From: a virus
Virus record (IMG/VR): IMGVR_UViG_3300030333_005072
Coordinates: 8,753 to 47,772 of that record
Length of the DNA stretch: 39,020 nt
Reading direction: 5' to 3' (one strand)
Shown one piece after another: positions 38,389 to 39,020 of the stretch; within the stretch, counting starts at the first letter, position 1, and each line of letters starts with the position of its first letter. Under the pieces are notes generated by a model. That model was not told where the DNA came from and searched no databases. It worked only from the letters and a program-made list of their open reading frames with translations. Position numbers and translations under genes: made by a program.

Positions 38389-39020
38389 TTATGCATCTGT
38401 TTCAAATATAGTTAATATACCATAGTATGCATAAAAACCTGTACTATTTGTATATCTCATACCAGAACCTAAAAATAAATCTGTAGTAGGTGTTCCTGCT
38501 GGAACCTCTCCCCAATAAGGACCCTTTCCAGTAGTATTATAAGCTCCTAGCCAGGTTGCCTCAAGGTCCGCATAACCAGCACTTCCTCCATACTCATCGT
38601 AACTTGAAGCCCTATACATAAAATTATACACAATATCATTGTATCCATTTTGTTGCTGATGGACCATTTGACCAGCATAAGTTGTGTCATCACTTGGTCG
38701 ATGAGACAATTCAGGGTGCATATGAAAAACTAATTTTCTACCTGTTGGGACTACAGAAGGATAACCTAATAAGCCTAATAAAGTTCCAATCTTACTATCA
38801 GTTGAACTATCTTTTCTCCACCCCCAAAAACCACCAGTATAGACTATTATAGGATAATCAAAACCTCTTCTGTTAAATCCATCTCCACCTATTTTAGAAT
38901 AATCTCCAGTTGCACCGTGTCTAACTAATATTCCTTCATCTCCCTCTGTATCTCCACTATTATTTCCAGCCCAAGAACCTATTATGGTCTCTTTAGAGTA
39001 TCCACTATACGCTTGAGTTA
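38389..39020 (-). CDS. Structural protein, cut by the right edge
   Basis: The reading frame is open from the stop at 38389 to the window end, giving at least 210 residues, although an internal ATG at 38721 could suggest a shorter protein. The upstream part reads sensibly (SGYSKETIIGSWAGNNSGD, then YPIIVYTGGFWGWRKDSS). It is Gly/Tyr/Trp/Thr-rich and beta-like, as in tail-fibre, spike or virion-decoration proteins. There is no ribosome binding site before the internal ATG, so the true start is outside the window. Receptor-binding or capsid-surface function is only a guess. Confidence 0.65.
   Translation of the reverse strand, partial: TQAYSGYSKETIIGSWAGNNSGDTEGDEGILVRHGATGDYSKIGGDGFNRRGFDYPIIVYTGGFWGWRKDSSTDSKIGTLLGLLGYPSVVPTGRKLVFHMHPELSHRPSDDTTYAGQMVHQQQNGYNDIVYNFMYRASSYDEYGGSAGYADLEATWLGAYNTTGKGPYWGEVPAGTPTTDLFLGSGMRYTNSTGFYAYYGILTIFETDA

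Noticed and set aside
1-39020. Window as a complete circularly permuted genome, because the frames of the two edge-cut genes would agree if the ends were joined.
   Set aside because: Frame agreement has a one-in-three chance, no terminal overlap is visible, and tail and polymerase genes expected of such a phage are missing.

Overview
The window looks like part of the genome of an AT-rich tailed bacteriophage. The evidence is a P22-like portal, an HK97-type capsid module, a large terminase and large virion (probably ejected) proteins, which point to a podovirus-type phage. Genes are tightly packed and often overlap by a few bases. Nearly every start has a strong GGAGG-type ribosome binding site, so the host uses Shine-Dalgarno signals and is unlikely to be a Bacteroidetes; an aquatic proteobacterium is my guess, not a demonstration. 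No integrase, repressor or attachment site was seen, and no tRNA, CRISPR array or insertion sequence.

Layout. (1) 1-10964, minus strand: a packaging and head operon, read from right to left. It holds an M15 peptidase (lysis or virion), two small ORFs, a FkbM-type methyltransferase, a putative small terminase, the large terminase, portal, scaffold-like protein, major capsid protein, an 809-residue repeat/coiled-coil protein and the start of another gene. (2) 10965-11389: a divergent control region. (3) 11390-23597, plus strand: the early/middle operon. It holds five small unknown genes separated by stem-loops, then a ubiquitin-like conjugation cassette (Ubl, E2-like, JAB/JAMM protease, ThiF/E1-like). 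Next come replication and recombination genes: a Sak4-like ATPase, an SSB-like protein, an AEP-primase/DnaB-helicase fusion, a Gp157-like protein and an HNH nuclease. The operon ends with a GT-B glycosyltransferase and several very small genes. (4) 23598-23697: a convergent gap with a long hairpin. (5) 23698-39020, minus strand: more virion genes, also read from right to left. These are a structural protein cut by the right edge, small virion proteins, two proteins with peptidoglycan-binding repeats, a 609-residue putative ejection protein, a 2888-residue giant protein and a GT-A/TPR glycosyltransferase.

Two systems stand out. First, 12861-16159 encodes all parts of a ubiquitin-like modification pathway in four consecutive, mostly overlapping genes. 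The modifier ends in Gly-Gly plus a three-residue tail, which the neighbouring JAMM protease could trim. The cassette sits in the early part of a phage genome, before the replication genes, and is flanked by structured RNA leaders. Second, the 2888-residue virion-module protein carries a GGADLDGD motif. This is the metal-binding signature of double-psi beta-barrel RNA polymerases (cellular beta', eukaryotic RdRP/QDE-1 and crAss-like phage virion RNA polymerases). A plausible reading is that this protein is injected and transcribes the early operon, for which I find no convincing sigma70 promoter. Neither claim has been tested by database search or structure prediction here.

The window is probably not a whole genome: no DNA polymerase, tail nozzle/tube or clear tail-fibre genes were recognised, and genes are cut at both edges.
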